A DNA stretch of 64,000 bases from Arcticibacterium sp964021845 (GCF_964021845.1 NZ_CAXHZC010000003.1:62001-126000); one strand, 5' to 3'. Numbered from the stretch's first letter, positions 36,910 to 46,609 are shown. A program made the numbers and translations. Notes: generated by a model from the letters alone, not told the origin.

Positions 36910-37953
36910 TTAAGCATTCTCCGGACGAAGGCTTCTTACTGTTTTACCAGCTCTCCACATTTCAGAGTCACGAAGTTCAGCTAATTCGATTTCTAATTTC
37001 TCACGGTAATCTGACTGAGAGTTACGAGTGATAGAAATTTCAGCTTCGTTTTGAGATTTTACAGATTCGTAAAGTTTCTCGAAAACAGGCTTAGTAGCAT
37101 CACGGAAAGGCTTCCACCAATCTAGTGCACCACGCTGAGCTGTTGTAGAACAGTTAGCATACATCCAATCCATTCCATTTTCTGCTACTAAAGGCATAAG
37201 TGACTGCGTTAGCTCTTCTACTGTTTCGTTGAAAGCTTCAGATGGAGAGTGACCATTCGCTCTCAATACTTCGTACTGAGCAGCAAAGATTCCCTGAATA
37301 CATCCCATCAAAGTTCCACGCTCACCTGTAAGGTCAGATGTTACTTCGTTATAGAAGTTAGTTTCGAACAAATATCCAGAACCTACTCCGATACCCATAG
37401 CGATACATTTCTCACGAGCATTACCCGTAGCATCTTGGTAAACTGCAAAAGAAGAGTTCAAACCTTTACCAGCTACGAACAAACGACGAAGAGATGTTCC
37501 AGAACCTTTAGGTGCTGTTAAGAATACATCAACATCTGCAGGAGGAACGATACCCGTTTTCTCTTTGTAAGTAATACCAAAACCATGAGAGAAATAAAGC
37601 GACTTACCAGCAGTAAGGTGCTTCTTTACTGTAGGCCAAAGTTCAATTTGAGCCGCATCTGAAAGTAAGTAACAGATAATAGTACCCTTTGCAAGAGCTT
37701 CTTCAATTTCAAATAAAGTTTCGCCAGGAACCCATCCGTCAGCTACTGCTTTATCAAACGTTTTACCTTTACGCTGACCCACAATCACATTAAGACCATT
37801 GTCTCTCATGTTCATTGCTTGACCAGGACCCTGTACACCGTAACCTATTACAGCGATAGTTTGATCACTAAGGATTTCTCTTGCTTTCTCTAAAGGAAAT
37901 TCTTCTCTTGTTACAACTTCCTCTTCAACACCACCAAAATTTAACTTTGCCAT
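36910..37953 (-). CDS. ilvC: Ketol-acid reductoisomerase
   Basis: 347 residues. Converts acetolactate and acetohydroxybutyrate to the dihydroxy acids with NADPH. The Rossmann motif is IGYGVQGPGQAMNMRDNG rather than the common GYGSQG-x-AHA-x-NLRDSG; Mg/substrate residues are in LFETNFYNEVTSDLTGERG. The GQ-variant resembles plant/fungal-type enzymes and other Bacteroidota copies. Set 111 nt after ilvN; a possible -7 box (TAGTTTTG, minus strand, 38031-38024) suggests an internal promoter. Confidence 0.95.
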   Translation of the reverse strand: MAKLNFGGVEEEVVTREEFPLEKAREILSDQTIAVIGYGVQGPGQAMNMRDNGLNVIVGQRKGKTFDKAVADGWVPGETLFEIEEALAKGTIICYLLSDAAQIELWPTVKKHLTAGKSLYFSHGFGITYKEKTGIVPPADVDVFLTAPKGSGTSLRRLFVAGKGLNSSFAVYQDATGNAREKCIAMGIGVGSGYLFETNFYNEVTSDLTGERGTLMGCIQGIFAAQYEVLRANGHSPSEAFNETVEELTQSLMPLVAENGMDWMYANCSTTAQRGALDWWKPFRDATKPVFEKLYESVKSQNEAEISITRNSQSDYREKLEIELAELRDSEMWRAGKTVRSLRPENA

Positions 37954-38064
37954 TATTTAAATCTAATTTGTAAAACTTACTTGTTATGATACTATATAAA
38001 AATCGGTCTATCATTTCGAGCAGCAAAACTACTCAAAAAAACCTTATTAAAATTGCTAATTAAC

Positions 38065-38601
38065 TTATACTAAATACTCCCACTCTTTCTCTTCTGGAAG
38101 GTATTCTACTAACCCTTTAGGCGTTTTACCTACCGCAATTCTTCCTGAACGAATGAATTCTAAAATCCCGAAAGGCTTGATGTATTTGAAGAAATCAAAA
38201 ATCTCTTCTTCCGTTCCAGTCTTCTGAAGTACCATATAATCTAGTCCCCAATAAACTAAATAAGCTTTGTGAACACGGTTTATAGTTTCCATGTCCAGCG
38301 GTTTAGAGTCTAAAGGTGTAGGAATTTTAAACATCGCTATTTCATTATAAACGATGTCCTCATTTAAGTAGCCAAAAACAGCCAAAACCTCCACTACTTT
38401 TCTAATTTGTCTTACCAATTTCTCCACAGCTTCACGCTGATCATGCTTAATAACAATGGTAAAACGAGAGACTCCTTTTCTTTCTGTTTCAGAAACGGTC
38501 AAACTCTCAATATTCAATCTTCTGCGTGTGAAAATAATCGTAATCTTGTTTAACAAGCCGATGCTATTTTCTGTAAATACGCATATAGTATATGTCTTCA
38601 T
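38065..38601 (-). CDS. ilvN: Acetolactate synthase small (regulatory) subunit
   Basis: 178 residues. N-terminal ACT domain (YTICVFTENSIGLLNKITIIFTRRRLNIESLTVSETE) binds valine; the C-terminal domain (about 85-178) contacts the catalytic subunit. It regulates IlvB by feedback inhibition. The first base of its ATG is the last base of the ilvB TAA stop (TAATG), which implies translational coupling and stoichiometric expression. Longer than the shortest IlvN forms, as in other Bacteroidota. Confidence 0.93.
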   Translation of the reverse strand: MKTYTICVFTENSIGLLNKITIIFTRRRLNIESLTVSETERKGVSRFTIVIKHDQREAVEKLVRQIRKVVEVLAVFGYLNEDIVYNEIAMFKIPTPLDSKPLDMETINRVHKAYLVYWGLDYMVLQKTGTEEEIFDFFKYIKPFGILEFIRSGRIAVGKTPKGLVEYLPEEKEWEYLV

Positions 38602-40340
38602 TACTTCAATCTAATTTCTGAAACACTGGTTCCGGCAGGTACCATTGGGAATACATTTTCTTCTTTTTCTACCACCACTTCTAATAAATAGGAGCCTTCT
38701 GAATTTAAAAGCGTGTCAAGTGAAGATGAAAGGTCTCCACGCTCTTCACACTTATGACCTGGAATTCCAAAGCCTTTGGCGATGGTGATAAAGTCAGGGT
38801 TCTGTAGTTCTACAAAAGAATACCTTCTTTCAAAAAACAGCTGCTGCCACTGACGTACCATTCCTAAGAAATTATTATTCAAGATAATTATCTTAACTGG
38901 TAAGCCTTTCTGAGCTATGGTTCCAAGCTCTTGAATAGTCATCTGGAAACAACCGTCACCTATAAAAGTTATGACTTCTCTATCAGGAGCACCCATTTTA
39001 GCACCAAAAGCTGCTGGAAGGGCAAAACCCATAGTTCCAAGCCCACCAGATGCTATATAAGAATGAGGCTTTTTAAAGTCATAATATCTAGCTGTGACCA
39101 TTTGATGCTGTCCTACATCTACTACCACACAGGCCTCACCTTTAGTTTTGTCAGAAACCATTCTGACCACCTCAGCCATCTTTATTTTACCTTCTCCTTT
39201 TAGGTCTCTTGCAGTTACCGCCTCGTACTCGGCTTGCTCTAAATCACGGAACTCTTGTTTCCATGCGGCACGCTCTTTTTTCTCTATTAAAGGGTTAAGA
39301 AGTTTTAATGCTTCTTTAGCATCTCCCACCACTGGTGCATCTGCTCTTTTGATTTTGTCAATTTCAGCAGGATCTACTTCTATGTGGACTATCTTAGCTT
39401 GCTTTGCAAAAAGGTTAGCATCACCTGTTACACGGTCATCAAAACGCATTCCGATAGCTATCAAAACGTCGCATTCATCTGTCATTACATTAGGTGCATA
39501 CATACCATGCATACCTAACCAACCCATGTAATTAGGATGGTCTATTGACAATGCCGATAAGCCAAGAAGCGTGCTTCCTACAGGGATATCCGCTTGCTCA
39601 ACCAATTGCCTGAACTCTTCCATGGCCTCCGAAATCAAAACGCCGTGCCCTACTAAGATGTATGGCTTCTTTGCGTTATTGATTAGCTCTGCGGCTTTTT
39701 GAACTTGTTCTAACTTTGGAACTTTCCTTGGATGATAGCCTGGCAAGCCTTCCACCTTTTTGTATTCAAAAGGCTTATTCATTAAGGCTATTTGAGCATC
39801 TTTCGTTATGTCAATCAACACAGGGCCCGGTTTTCCCGCTCTAGCGATATAAAAAGCTTTCGCTAAAATTTCAGGAATCTCGTTAGGATCAACAATCTGG
39901 TAATTCCATTTACAAACCGGTGCGGTAATTCCAATAACATCAGTTTCTTGAAATGCATCAGTTCCTAAAAGGTTAGAGGCTACTTGTCCCGTAATGGCCA
40001 CCATAGGGGTACAGTCAATAATAGCATCGGCTATTCCTGTTACCAAGTTAGTAGCACCAGGACCAGAAGTGGCCATACAAACACCTACTTTACCACTGCT
40101 TCGGGCATAGCCTTCTGCAGCATGAGAGGCACCTTGTTCGTGACGAACCAGAATATGCTCTATTCTGTCCATGTAATCATACAAGGCATCATAAATAGGC
40201 ATGATGGCTCCACCTGGATAACCAAAAATGGTATCTACACCTTCTTTCAGAAAACACTCCATTAGAGCTTGACTTCCCGAAATAAATTCGGCCTTACTTT
40301 CCACTTTCTTTTCTTCCATGATTTCTGCTGTTGTTGCCAT
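38601..40340 (-). CDS. ilvB: Acetolactate synthase large (catalytic) subunit
   Basis: 579 residues. ThDP/FAD enzyme: TIFGYPGGAIMP, the catalytic Glu at E68 in VRHEQGASHAAEGYAR, a central TPP/FAD domain, and the C-terminal ThDP motif GDGCFQMTIQEL...NNNFLGMVRQWQ. It condenses pyruvate with pyruvate or 2-ketobutyrate. Between ilvD (21 nt before it) and ilvN (TAATG overlap) in the cluster. Length and motifs are normal, so no decay. Confidence 0.96.
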   Translation of the reverse strand: MATTAEIMEEKKVESKAEFISGSQALMECFLKEGVDTIFGYPGGAIMPIYDALYDYMDRIEHILVRHEQGASHAAEGYARSSGKVGVCMATSGPGATNLVTGIADAIIDCTPMVAITGQVASNLLGTDAFQETDVIGITAPVCKWNYQIVDPNEIPEILAKAFYIARAGKPGPVLIDITKDAQIALMNKPFEYKKVEGLPGYHPRKVPKLEQVQKAAELINNAKKPYILVGHGVLISEAMEEFRQLVEQADIPVGSTLLGLSALSIDHPNYMGWLGMHGMYAPNVMTDECDVLIAIGMRFDDRVTGDANLFAKQAKIVHIEVDPAEIDKIKRADAPVVGDAKEALKLLNPLIEKKERAAWKQEFRDLEQAEYEAVTARDLKGEGKIKMAEVVRMVSDKTKGEACVVVDVGQHQMVTARYYDFKKPHSYIASGGLGTMGFALPAAFGAKMGAPDREVITFIGDGCFQMTIQELGTIAQKGLPVKIIILNNNFLGMVRQWQQLFFERRYSFVELQNPDFITIAKGFGIPGHKCEERGDLSSSLDTLLNSEGSYLLEVVVEKEENVFPMVPAGTSVSEIRLK

Positions 40341-40361
40341 GGTCCTTTGTTTTAAAATGAA

Positions 40362-42047
40362 TTATTTATCTGTTACGCAGCCTTCATGAGCTGGAGAAAC
40401 AGTTTTATAGTATTTTCTTAATACACCGTGCTCAATAAATGGAGGAGTCAAAGGCTTCCAGTTTTTACGTCTTTCAGCCAAAACATCATCAGAAACATGT
40501 AGTTTTAATTCTCTGCTATCTGCGTCAATAGTTATCAAATCACCATCTTCTACTAAAGCCAGTGTTCCGCCTTCATAAGCCTCAGGAGAAATATGACCTA
40601 CCACAAAACCGTGTGTTCCGCCAGAAAAGCGACCATCAGTAATCATGGCTACTTTATCTCCCAAACCTGCACCCATTACAGCTGCTGTAGGTTTAAGCAT
40701 TTCTGGCATTCCAGGTCCTCCACGCGGGCCTTCATATCTAATTACTATTACTTGCCCTTCCTTGATTTCACCATTGGCAAAAGCCTCTAGCATATCTTCT
40801 TCTTTGTCACAAACCTTAGCAGGTCCTTCAAACTTAGTCCCTTCTTTTCCTGTAATTTTAGCAACACCACCATTCTCCGCAAGGTTACCATACATGATTT
40901 GAATGTGACCAGAAGGTTTGATTGGGTTTTCTAACGGTCTTATGATAGACTGAGCATCAAAATCCAAATCTGGTGCAGATTCTAAATTCTCCGCCACTGT
41001 TTTACCAGTTACCGTTAAACATTCACCGTGAATTAAACCTTTCTTAAGAAGGTATTTCATGATAGCTGGCACACCACCAAGCTCTAGAATATCTTCCATA
41101 AAATACTTTCCAGAAGGCTTAAGGTCGGCGATAAATGGAGTTCTGTCTGAAACTGCTTGAATATCATCAAGCGTTAGTTCTATTCCTGCAGAATGAGCTA
41201 TAGCCAAATAATGCAATACTGCATTAGTAGAGCCACCCAATGCCATTACTATTGTTAAAGCGTTTTCTAATGACTTTCTACTTAAAATATCTTTTGGCAA
41301 AATCTGCTTCTCCAAAAGGTTTTTCATAGCAGCACCTAAGTCAATACACTCTTGAGTTTTCCCTTCGTGTGTGGCTGGGTACGTAGCATTATACGGCATA
41401 CTCAAACCTAAAGCTTCTATAGAAGAGGCCATAGTATTAGCAGTATACATTCCCCCGCATGCTCCCTGACCAGGTATTGCATTTTGAATTACCCCTTTAT
41501 AGTCTTCTTCAGAAATAGTACCTGCTACTTTTTGGCCGTAGGCCTCAAAAGCCGAAACGATATCTAATTTTTTACCTTTCCAATTTCCTGTTCTTACCGT
41601 TCCTCCATACATCATAATACCTGGACGGTTCAGCCTCGCCATGGCCATAATAGCTCCTGGCATATTTTTATCACAACCCACTACAGCTATTACTCCGTCA
41701 TACCACTGAGCCGCTACTACGTTCTCAATAGAATCTGCAATAATGTCTCTACTTGGAAGCGAAAAGCTCATACCATCGTTTCCATTAGTCATACCATCAG
41801 AAACACCAATCGTATGAAAAATCAAGCCCACCATATCATTGGCTTGGATGCCTTTTTTCACATGAACAGAAAGTCCGTTCAAATGAATATTACATGGATT
41901 TCCCTCATAACCTGTACTTGCAATTCCTATTTGAGGTTTTTTCATATCCTCTTCTGTCATGCCAATGGCATAAAGCATTGCTTGTGCTGCCGGGTTACTT
42001 ACTTCTTGAGTAAGCGTTTTGCTGTATTTATTAAGATTTTCAGACAT
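40362..42047 (-). CDS. ilvD: Dihydroxy-acid dehydratase
   Basis: 561 residues. Dehydrates dihydroxy acids to ketoisovalerate and ketomethylvalerate, using an iron-sulfur cluster; the cluster cysteines lie in VVGCDKNMPGAIM and GQGACGGMYTANTM, and the Mg site in DGRFSGGTHGF. First gene of the ilvD-B-N-C transcript. A composite palindrome (42058-42079) sits just 11-32 bases upstream of the start. Confidence 0.96.
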   Translation of the reverse strand: MSENLNKYSKTLTQEVSNPAAQAMLYAIGMTEEDMKKPQIGIASTGYEGNPCNIHLNGLSVHVKKGIQANDMVGLIFHTIGVSDGMTNGNDGMSFSLPSRDIIADSIENVVAAQWYDGVIAVVGCDKNMPGAIMAMARLNRPGIMMYGGTVRTGNWKGKKLDIVSAFEAYGQKVAGTISEEDYKGVIQNAIPGQGACGGMYTANTMASSIEALGLSMPYNATYPATHEGKTQECIDLGAAMKNLLEKQILPKDILSRKSLENALTIVMALGGSTNAVLHYLAIAHSAGIELTLDDIQAVSDRTPFIADLKPSGKYFMEDILELGGVPAIMKYLLKKGLIHGECLTVTGKTVAENLESAPDLDFDAQSIIRPLENPIKPSGHIQIMYGNLAENGGVAKITGKEGTKFEGPAKVCDKEEDMLEAFANGEIKEGQVIVIRYEGPRGGPGMPEMLKPTAAVMGAGLGDKVAMITDGRFSGGTHGFVVGHISPEAYEGGTLALVEDGDLITIDADSRELKLHVSDDVLAERRKNWKPLTPPFIEHGVLRKYYKTVSPAHEGCVTDK

Positions 42048-42057
42048 TATTTCAAGT

Positions 42058-42079
42058 TTCGCTATTTGCGAATATTCGC
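42058..42079. promoter_or_regulatory. Composite TTCGC/GCGAA palindrome upstream of ilvD
   Basis: TTCGC-TATTT-GCGAA (42058-42072) overlaps the perfect 12-bp palindrome GCGAATATTCGC (42068-42079). Three half sites therefore alternate in direction, 11-32 nt before the ilvD start. A similar TTCGC...GCGAA repeat occurs 30 nt upstream of uxuA (10449-10467). Either a regulator binds both, or both are leader hairpins. Confidence 0.45.
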
Positions 42080-42244
42080 TAATTATTAAAATCGTTCGGC
42101 AAATAAATCAGTCTAGCCATAATTTGCAACCTTTTTCATAGAAATTTCCTATTCTCTTTGCCCTATTTATCACTTTTTTGATTTAGTCTATAAATTTTCT
42201 AATCAGCCGATTCACTTCTACGTTTTTTTGAATTAAATTTTGAA

Positions 42245-43435
42245 ATGAAAAAATTACTAGCATTAATCATCTTGCTTCCGATGCTGACATTCGGACAAGA
42301 TAAGGCTACAGAACTAGCCCATAAGTTTATCATTACTGATGGACACGTAGATTTACCATATAGACTAAAAGTCAAAAACTTTCAACTCACCAAAGAGTTT
42401 GTAGGCATACCCGTCTCCTCAAAAGACGGCGACTTTGATTTTGAAAGAGCAAAAAAAGGCGGATTAGATGCACCATTTATGTCTATCTACATTCCTGCCA
42501 GGTTCAGTTCAGAAGAAGGAAAACTTCTAGCCGATAGTTTGATTGACATGGTCAACTACATTAGTGATGAAAACAAAGAATATTTTGAGGTAGCAAATAG
42601 CCCAAGTGATGTTCAACGGATTTTTAAAGAGGGAAAAGTTGCCCTACCAATGGGAATGGAAAATGGCTCTCCACTAAAAGAGCTATCTGATGTTGCCTAT
42701 TTCAAAAAAAGAGGAATTAGCTATGTCACTTTAACTCACTCTAAAGCAAATCAGATTTGTGATTCTTCATACGACCCAGAAAGGCCATGGCAAGGGTTAA
42801 GCCCTTATGGCGAAGAAGTGGTTTTAGAAATGGCCAAACAAGGCATCATGATTGACATTTCTCATGTATCAGACAGTACTTTTTATGATACTATCGAAAT
42901 CAGTCCCGTTCCTGTTATTGCTTCGCATTCGTCTTTACGGTTTTTTACACCCGATTTTGAAAGAAACATGAATGATGAAATGCTAGTTAAACTTAAAGAA
43001 AACGGTGGTGTAGTCATGATAAACTTTGGCTCTACATTCATTGATGGCGAAATTCAAAAAATCAGAAACGAGAATGGTGAACTACTCAAGGCCATTCTAG
43101 ACGAAAAAGGACTTTCAAGAAGAGATGAAGAAGCAAAACCTATCATTGAAGAGTTTATTAAATCTCGCCCTTCAGCGTTTTCCGATGTAGAAAAAGTAGT
43201 AGACCACATTGACAGAGCAGTAAAGTTTGCTGGAATTGACCATGTAGGCCTTGGTTCTGATTTTGACGGCGTAGGTGATTCATTGCCTACTGGCCTTAAA
43301 GATGTTTCTGACTACCCAAACATTATCAAACTTCTTTTACAGCGAGGGTACTCAGAAAGCGATATTGAAAAAATATGCTCTGGCAACCTTTTTAGAGTTT
43401 GGCAAGCTGCATTAGATTATGCGGCTGCTCAATAA
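42245..43435 (+). CDS. Exported membrane dipeptidase (M19 family)
   Basis: 396 residues with a signal peptide (about 1-18, LTFGQ). Renal-dipeptidase fold, two zinc ions: ITDGHVDLPYRL (H-x-D), then the bridging Glu region around MGMENGSPL, His sites in DISHVSDSTF and ASHSSLRFF, and the final HVGLGSDFDGV. It hydrolyses dipeptides, probably in the periplasm. Convergent with fabI, sharing a bidirectional terminator. A lone gene; no peptide transporter is nearby. Confidence 0.95.
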   Translation: MKKLLALIILLPMLTFGQDKATELAHKFIITDGHVDLPYRLKVKNFQLTKEFVGIPVSSKDGDFDFERAKKGGLDAPFMSIYIPARFSSEEGKLLADSLIDMVNYISDENKEYFEVANSPSDVQRIFKEGKVALPMGMENGSPLKELSDVAYFKKRGISYVTLTHSKANQICDSSYDPERPWQGLSPYGEEVVLEMAKQGIMIDISHVSDSTFYDTIEISPVPVIASHSSLRFFTPDFERNMNDEMLVKLKENGGVVMINFGSTFIDGEIQKIRNENGELLKAILDEKGLSRRDEEAKPIIEEFIKSRPSAFSDVEKVVDHIDRAVKFAGIDHVGLGSDFDGVGDSLPTGLKDVSDYPNIIKLLLQRGYSESDIEKICSGNLFRVWQAALDYAAAQ

Positions 43436-43439
43436 AAAG

Positions 43440-43474
43440 AAAGCAGCGTTACCTTACTAGGCAACGCTGCTTTT
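43440..43474. terminator. Bidirectional terminator between dipeptidase and fabI
   Basis: AAGCAGCGTT and AACGCTGCTT form a perfect 10-bp stem (43441-43450 with 43463-43472), followed by a T-run on the plus strand and preceded by an A-run for the minus strand, between convergent genes. Confidence 0.88.
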
Positions 43475-43494
43475 CATATTATCTTAATAGGATA

Positions 43495-44307
43495 TTACTT
43501 CTGCATCATCTCTATTATTTCTTCCGATATACCTGTTGAAGAATAACCTCCATCATGGTACAAGTTCTGCATGGTAACCATTCTGGTTAAATCCGAGAAC
43601 AAGCTCACTATATAATCAGCACAATTTTCGCCTGTTGCGTTTCCTAAGGGAGACATTTTTTCTGCAAAATCAAAGAAAGAATCAAACCCTCCTATTCCTG
43701 AACCAGCCGTAGTCATGGTAGGCGACTGAGAAATAGTGTTTACTCTTATCTTTTTAGACTTGCCTAATCTATAACCAAAACTTCTAGCAATAGACTCTAA
43801 AACAGCTTTAGCGTCGGCCATGTCGGTATAAAACGGGAAAGTTTTCTGGGCGGCGATATAAGAAAGACCAACTACAGAACCCCATTCATTTAATGCATCT
43901 AGTTTATCACCAACCTGCATAAACTTATGAAAAGACAGAGCAGAAATATCAATACTCTTTAAGAACCAATCATAATTCAAATCTCCATATGCTCTTCCCT
44001 TCCGAATGTTAGGAGACATCCCTATAGAGTGAAGTACAAAATCCATTTTACCTCCTAAAACCTCCATAGATTTAGTATATAGATTTTCAAGGTCTTCAAC
44101 AGATGTAGCATCCGCAGGTATTATTTCAGCACCTATTTGCTCTGCTAATTCATTTATTTTACCCATTCGCATGGCAATAGGAGCATTTGTCAAAACTATT
44201 TGAGCACCTTCCTCATGAGCTTTAATCGCTGTTTTCCAAGCTATTGAATTCTCATCCAATGCTCCTGATATAATTCCTTTTTTACCTTTTAGTAAACCGT
44301 AAGACAT
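43495..44307 (-). CDS. fabI: Enoyl-[acyl-carrier-protein] reductase (NADH)
   Basis: 270 residues from the ATG at 44307 (MSYGLLKGKKGIISGALDENSIAW); the frame extends 11 codons upstream, but a promoter -7 box lies there (44336-44329). FabI reduces trans-2-enoyl-ACP in the last step of each fatty-acid elongation round. The atypical SDR site Y-x6-K is at FYTDMADAK; ISGA-x-x-x-NSIAW is the FabI form of the cofactor motif. Usually a target of triclosan. Stands alone between the terminator and the secreted-esterase gene. Confidence 0.96.
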   Translation of the reverse strand: MSYGLLKGKKGIISGALDENSIAWKTAIKAHEEGAQIVLTNAPIAMRMGKINELAEQIGAEIIPADATSVEDLENLYTKSMEVLGGKMDFVLHSIGMSPNIRKGRAYGDLNYDWFLKSIDISALSFHKFMQVGDKLDALNEWGSVVGLSYIAAQKTFPFYTDMADAKAVLESIARSFGYRLGKSKKIRVNTISQSPTMTTAGSGIGGFDSFFDFAEKMSPLGNATGENCADYIVSLFSDLTRMVTMQNLYHDGGYSSTGISEEIIEMMQK

Positions 44308-44328
44308 ATTTGAATTAATTGTTTGCCA

Positions 44329-44357
44329 CAAAAGTAGCATATTCGGTCAAATATCAA
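44329..44357 (-). promoter_or_regulatory. Promoter of fabI
   Basis: On the minus strand TTG (complement of 44355-44357), 18 nt, then TACTTTTG (complement of 44329-44336). Good match to TTG-N19-TAnnTTTG; the transcript would begin just upstream of the ATG at 44307. Confidence 0.7.
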
Positions 44358-46258
44358 TTATTAACGCATTGACCTATTTTATTATAAAACGCTCTTTGGC
44401 CTTGAGTTGCCGACATAGGTTTCCAGAATTTAGATGGGTTTAATATCAATTCGTTTTTATCAGTCAAGATAGGACTAAAAGCTTCAACACTAATTAGCTC
44501 CTCCGAAACTAAAGGCATAATCCCTCTAAAGTTCATTAAGGAACATTTAGTTACTTCTACATGCGTATAATCAGATTGACAATAATCTGAGACAACTTTA
44601 ACCTTAAGAGAAACATTTTTTGAATTTCCAGACCAAGAAAGATCCACGTAAAGCGAATCGCCTAAAGATTTGTAACTTCCTAAATATTTAAAAGCCAGAG
44701 CTCCTTCTGGTTTGCCAAACACCTCATATGTACAGGCATTACAAGCAATTTGATTTTCTATAAAAAGAGAAACACCACTTTCATTAGATTTAAAGGAGTA
44801 AATCATCGGTTTATCGAGAGCTTCACATGTTTTAAATTCAGAAAAACTAAGAGCGGGCAAACCATTTTGATTCTCAATCAAGGGCCCATTATAATTCAAA
44901 CTATACGAATCCGTAAAAACCGATGGAAGGTAAGTAACAGCATCTTTTCCGAAGTCTTTAGAAAAATACAATGCCACTTCATTCCCTTCTGCTTTAACAG
45001 AATCAATAAAAGGCTCACCATTTCCATCATAAATATAGTCTTTCATTCTTCGCTGATAGTGACCAAAATCCTTAACATTTTGTACATTTAGACTTTGCCC
45101 TTCATCAAAGACTAAAGTGATTTTTTGCTGCTGATCACTTAGTACTGCTTTTTGAATCAAAGGACCGGTAACAGGAGACCCTAATTGAGCTCCATAAGTG
45201 TCACTATTTATTCCCAAAAAAATATCATCAGCAATTCCCTCATAACCAGCTCTTGCGTAATGTAAGCCATCTCCGCTAAGTTCCCTGCCAAATGCGGCAT
45301 ACATGCTCATTTTGGGAAAATCCTTTTTTAACTGCCGCTGAATATCTCTAAGTTTAGCAGGAGCCTCCTCAACATAGCTTGTTGTTGGAATATTGGTTTG
45401 AACCAAATAATAATATCTTGGTTCCACTCCATCAGATTTCAAGTCTGAAATGAACTTATTAAACCGCTCATTATAAGAGTCAATAGCACCTTGCACCCCA
45501 GTGTCTGATTCCCACTCTCCTTGCGAGAAAATAAAACCCTTCGGTTTCAAAGAGCTACTAGCCATAATTCTTTTCAAAAACCTTCCATAATAGGTCTCAG
45601 GGTTTTCGGGATTATTAAAATCTCGTTCAACCAATGCTTCTAAAGACTGACCACCTACCGCTCCATTTATTATTTGTACAGGAATATGATTTTCTCTAAT
45701 AATATTTTCAGCAATTCTGCTTCCTATTACACCCGGCCAATTAAACTCAACACCCAAGTCATGCCAACCATTGTTAGTGGAATTTGGGTCAAAATGGTCA
45801 AAAACATAATTTCTTAAAAAAGTATCGTCGACTTCACTCCTTACCATATCAAAACAACAACCCGCTACAGCGTTCGACTGCCCATATATTAAATAAGTAT
45901 CTCCACTAAGGACTTTTGACGCCGAAGCAACGGAAGAAGAATCATTTTCTAGAAATAGCTTTAATTCAAAATCGTACTCAAACAAACCCGAAACAAGCGA
46001 GGTATTCCATGAAAACTTTTTATCTCCCTCTAAATCATGCTTTTCACTGAAATAAGACTTGCCATTTTGAAGAATCGTAAGCTTTATGGCCTTGTAGCTC
46101 TCATCCGTTACACTCCCAAAAATATTGACAGCTGAAAAACCCAAAGAATCCCTTTCATAGAATTGATAATTTTTGGGAAAATTGTAGAACACATTCTGAC
46201 CCGACCCAGAATAGGCGGTTAGAAAAAAAATAACTGTCAATATAAGTTTCTTTCCCAA
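44354..46258 (-). CDS. Secreted SGNH-hydrolase, sialate O-acetylesterase-like
   Basis: 634 residues with a signal peptide (about 1-20, AYSGSGQ). The GQSNA box (YLIYGQSNAVAGCC) is the block-I equivalent with the nucleophile Ser, and IFSQGEWESD plus the late GDGLHYARAGYEG (D-x-x-H) give the other SGNH residues. The N-terminal about 125 and C-terminal about 260 residues form additional beta-rich regions, the last rich in cysteines. It probably deacetylates or de-esterifies sugars outside the cytoplasm. Substrate not fixed. Confidence 0.78.
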   Translation of the reverse strand: MGKKLILTVIFFLTAYSGSGQNVFYNFPKNYQFYERDSLGFSAVNIFGSVTDESYKAIKLTILQNGKSYFSEKHDLEGDKKFSWNTSLVSGLFEYDFELKLFLENDSSSVASASKVLSGDTYLIYGQSNAVAGCCFDMVRSEVDDTFLRNYVFDHFDPNSTNNGWHDLGVEFNWPGVIGSRIAENIIRENHIPVQIINGAVGGQSLEALVERDFNNPENPETYYGRFLKRIMASSSLKPKGFIFSQGEWESDTGVQGAIDSYNERFNKFISDLKSDGVEPRYYYLVQTNIPTTSYVEEAPAKLRDIQRQLKKDFPKMSMYAAFGRELSGDGLHYARAGYEGIADDIFLGINSDTYGAQLGSPVTGPLIQKAVLSDQQQKITLVFDEGQSLNVQNVKDFGHYQRRMKDYIYDGNGEPFIDSVKAEGNEVALYFSKDFGKDAVTYLPSVFTDSYSLNYNGPLIENQNGLPALSFSEFKTCEALDKPMIYSFKSNESGVSLFIENQIACNACTYEVFGKPEGALAFKYLGSYKSLGDSLYVDLSWSGNSKNVSLKVKVVSDYCQSDYTHVEVTKCSLMNFRGIMPLVSEELISVEAFSPILTDKNELILNPSKFWKPMSATQGQRAFYNKIGQCVNN

Positions 46259-46350
46259 TACGGCTCTTTAAGCAAATTATATTTCCAAATTTAACTGATT
46301 TTAAACAAATTAGAGGTTTCCCGAACCCAATAGAATCTAAAATTTAGTCA

Positions 46351-46379
46351 TAAAAAAAGCAGGTCTAAAAAGACCTGCT
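46351..46379 (-). terminator. Terminator of tRNA-His
   Basis: AGCAGGTCT-AAAA-AGACCTGCT (46358-46379) is a perfect 9-bp stem. Read on the minus strand it is followed by a run of T, just past the 3' end of tRNA-His. Confidence 0.88.
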
Positions 46380-46386
46380 AAAAACG

Positions 46387-46461
46387 GGAGGCTAATGGGG
46401 TTCGAACCCACGACCCTCGGCACCACAAACCGATGCTCTAACCAGCTGAGCTATAACCTCC
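46387..46461 (-). tRNA. tRNA-His (GTG)
   Basis: Folds as a cloverleaf on the minus strand. Acceptor GGAGGTTA pairs with TAGCCTCC, including the encoded G-1 opposite C73 that identifies histidine tRNA; D arm GCTC...GAGC; anticodon loop TTGTGGT gives GTG; T loop TTCGAAC. CCA is not encoded. Confidence 0.97.
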
Positions 46462-46477
46462 ATTTTCAAACGGAGTG

Positions 46478-46507
46478 CAAAGGTAAATTGAATACTTAAA
46501 TTCTGCA
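46478..46507 (-). promoter_or_regulatory. Promoter of tRNA-His
   Basis: Minus strand TTG (complement of 46505-46507), 19 nt, then TACCTTTG (complement of 46478-46485). It exactly fits the Bacteroidota consensus, 17 nt from the tRNA 5' end. Confidence 0.75.
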
Positions 46508-46609
46508 AGAGCTATTTTCAATAATTTTCAAACTAATTAATCTTAAAAAATCCTTTGTCATTTTTCTGTAAAGGATACCTAAATTGCACACGCATCAAAA
46601 TAACCCAAG

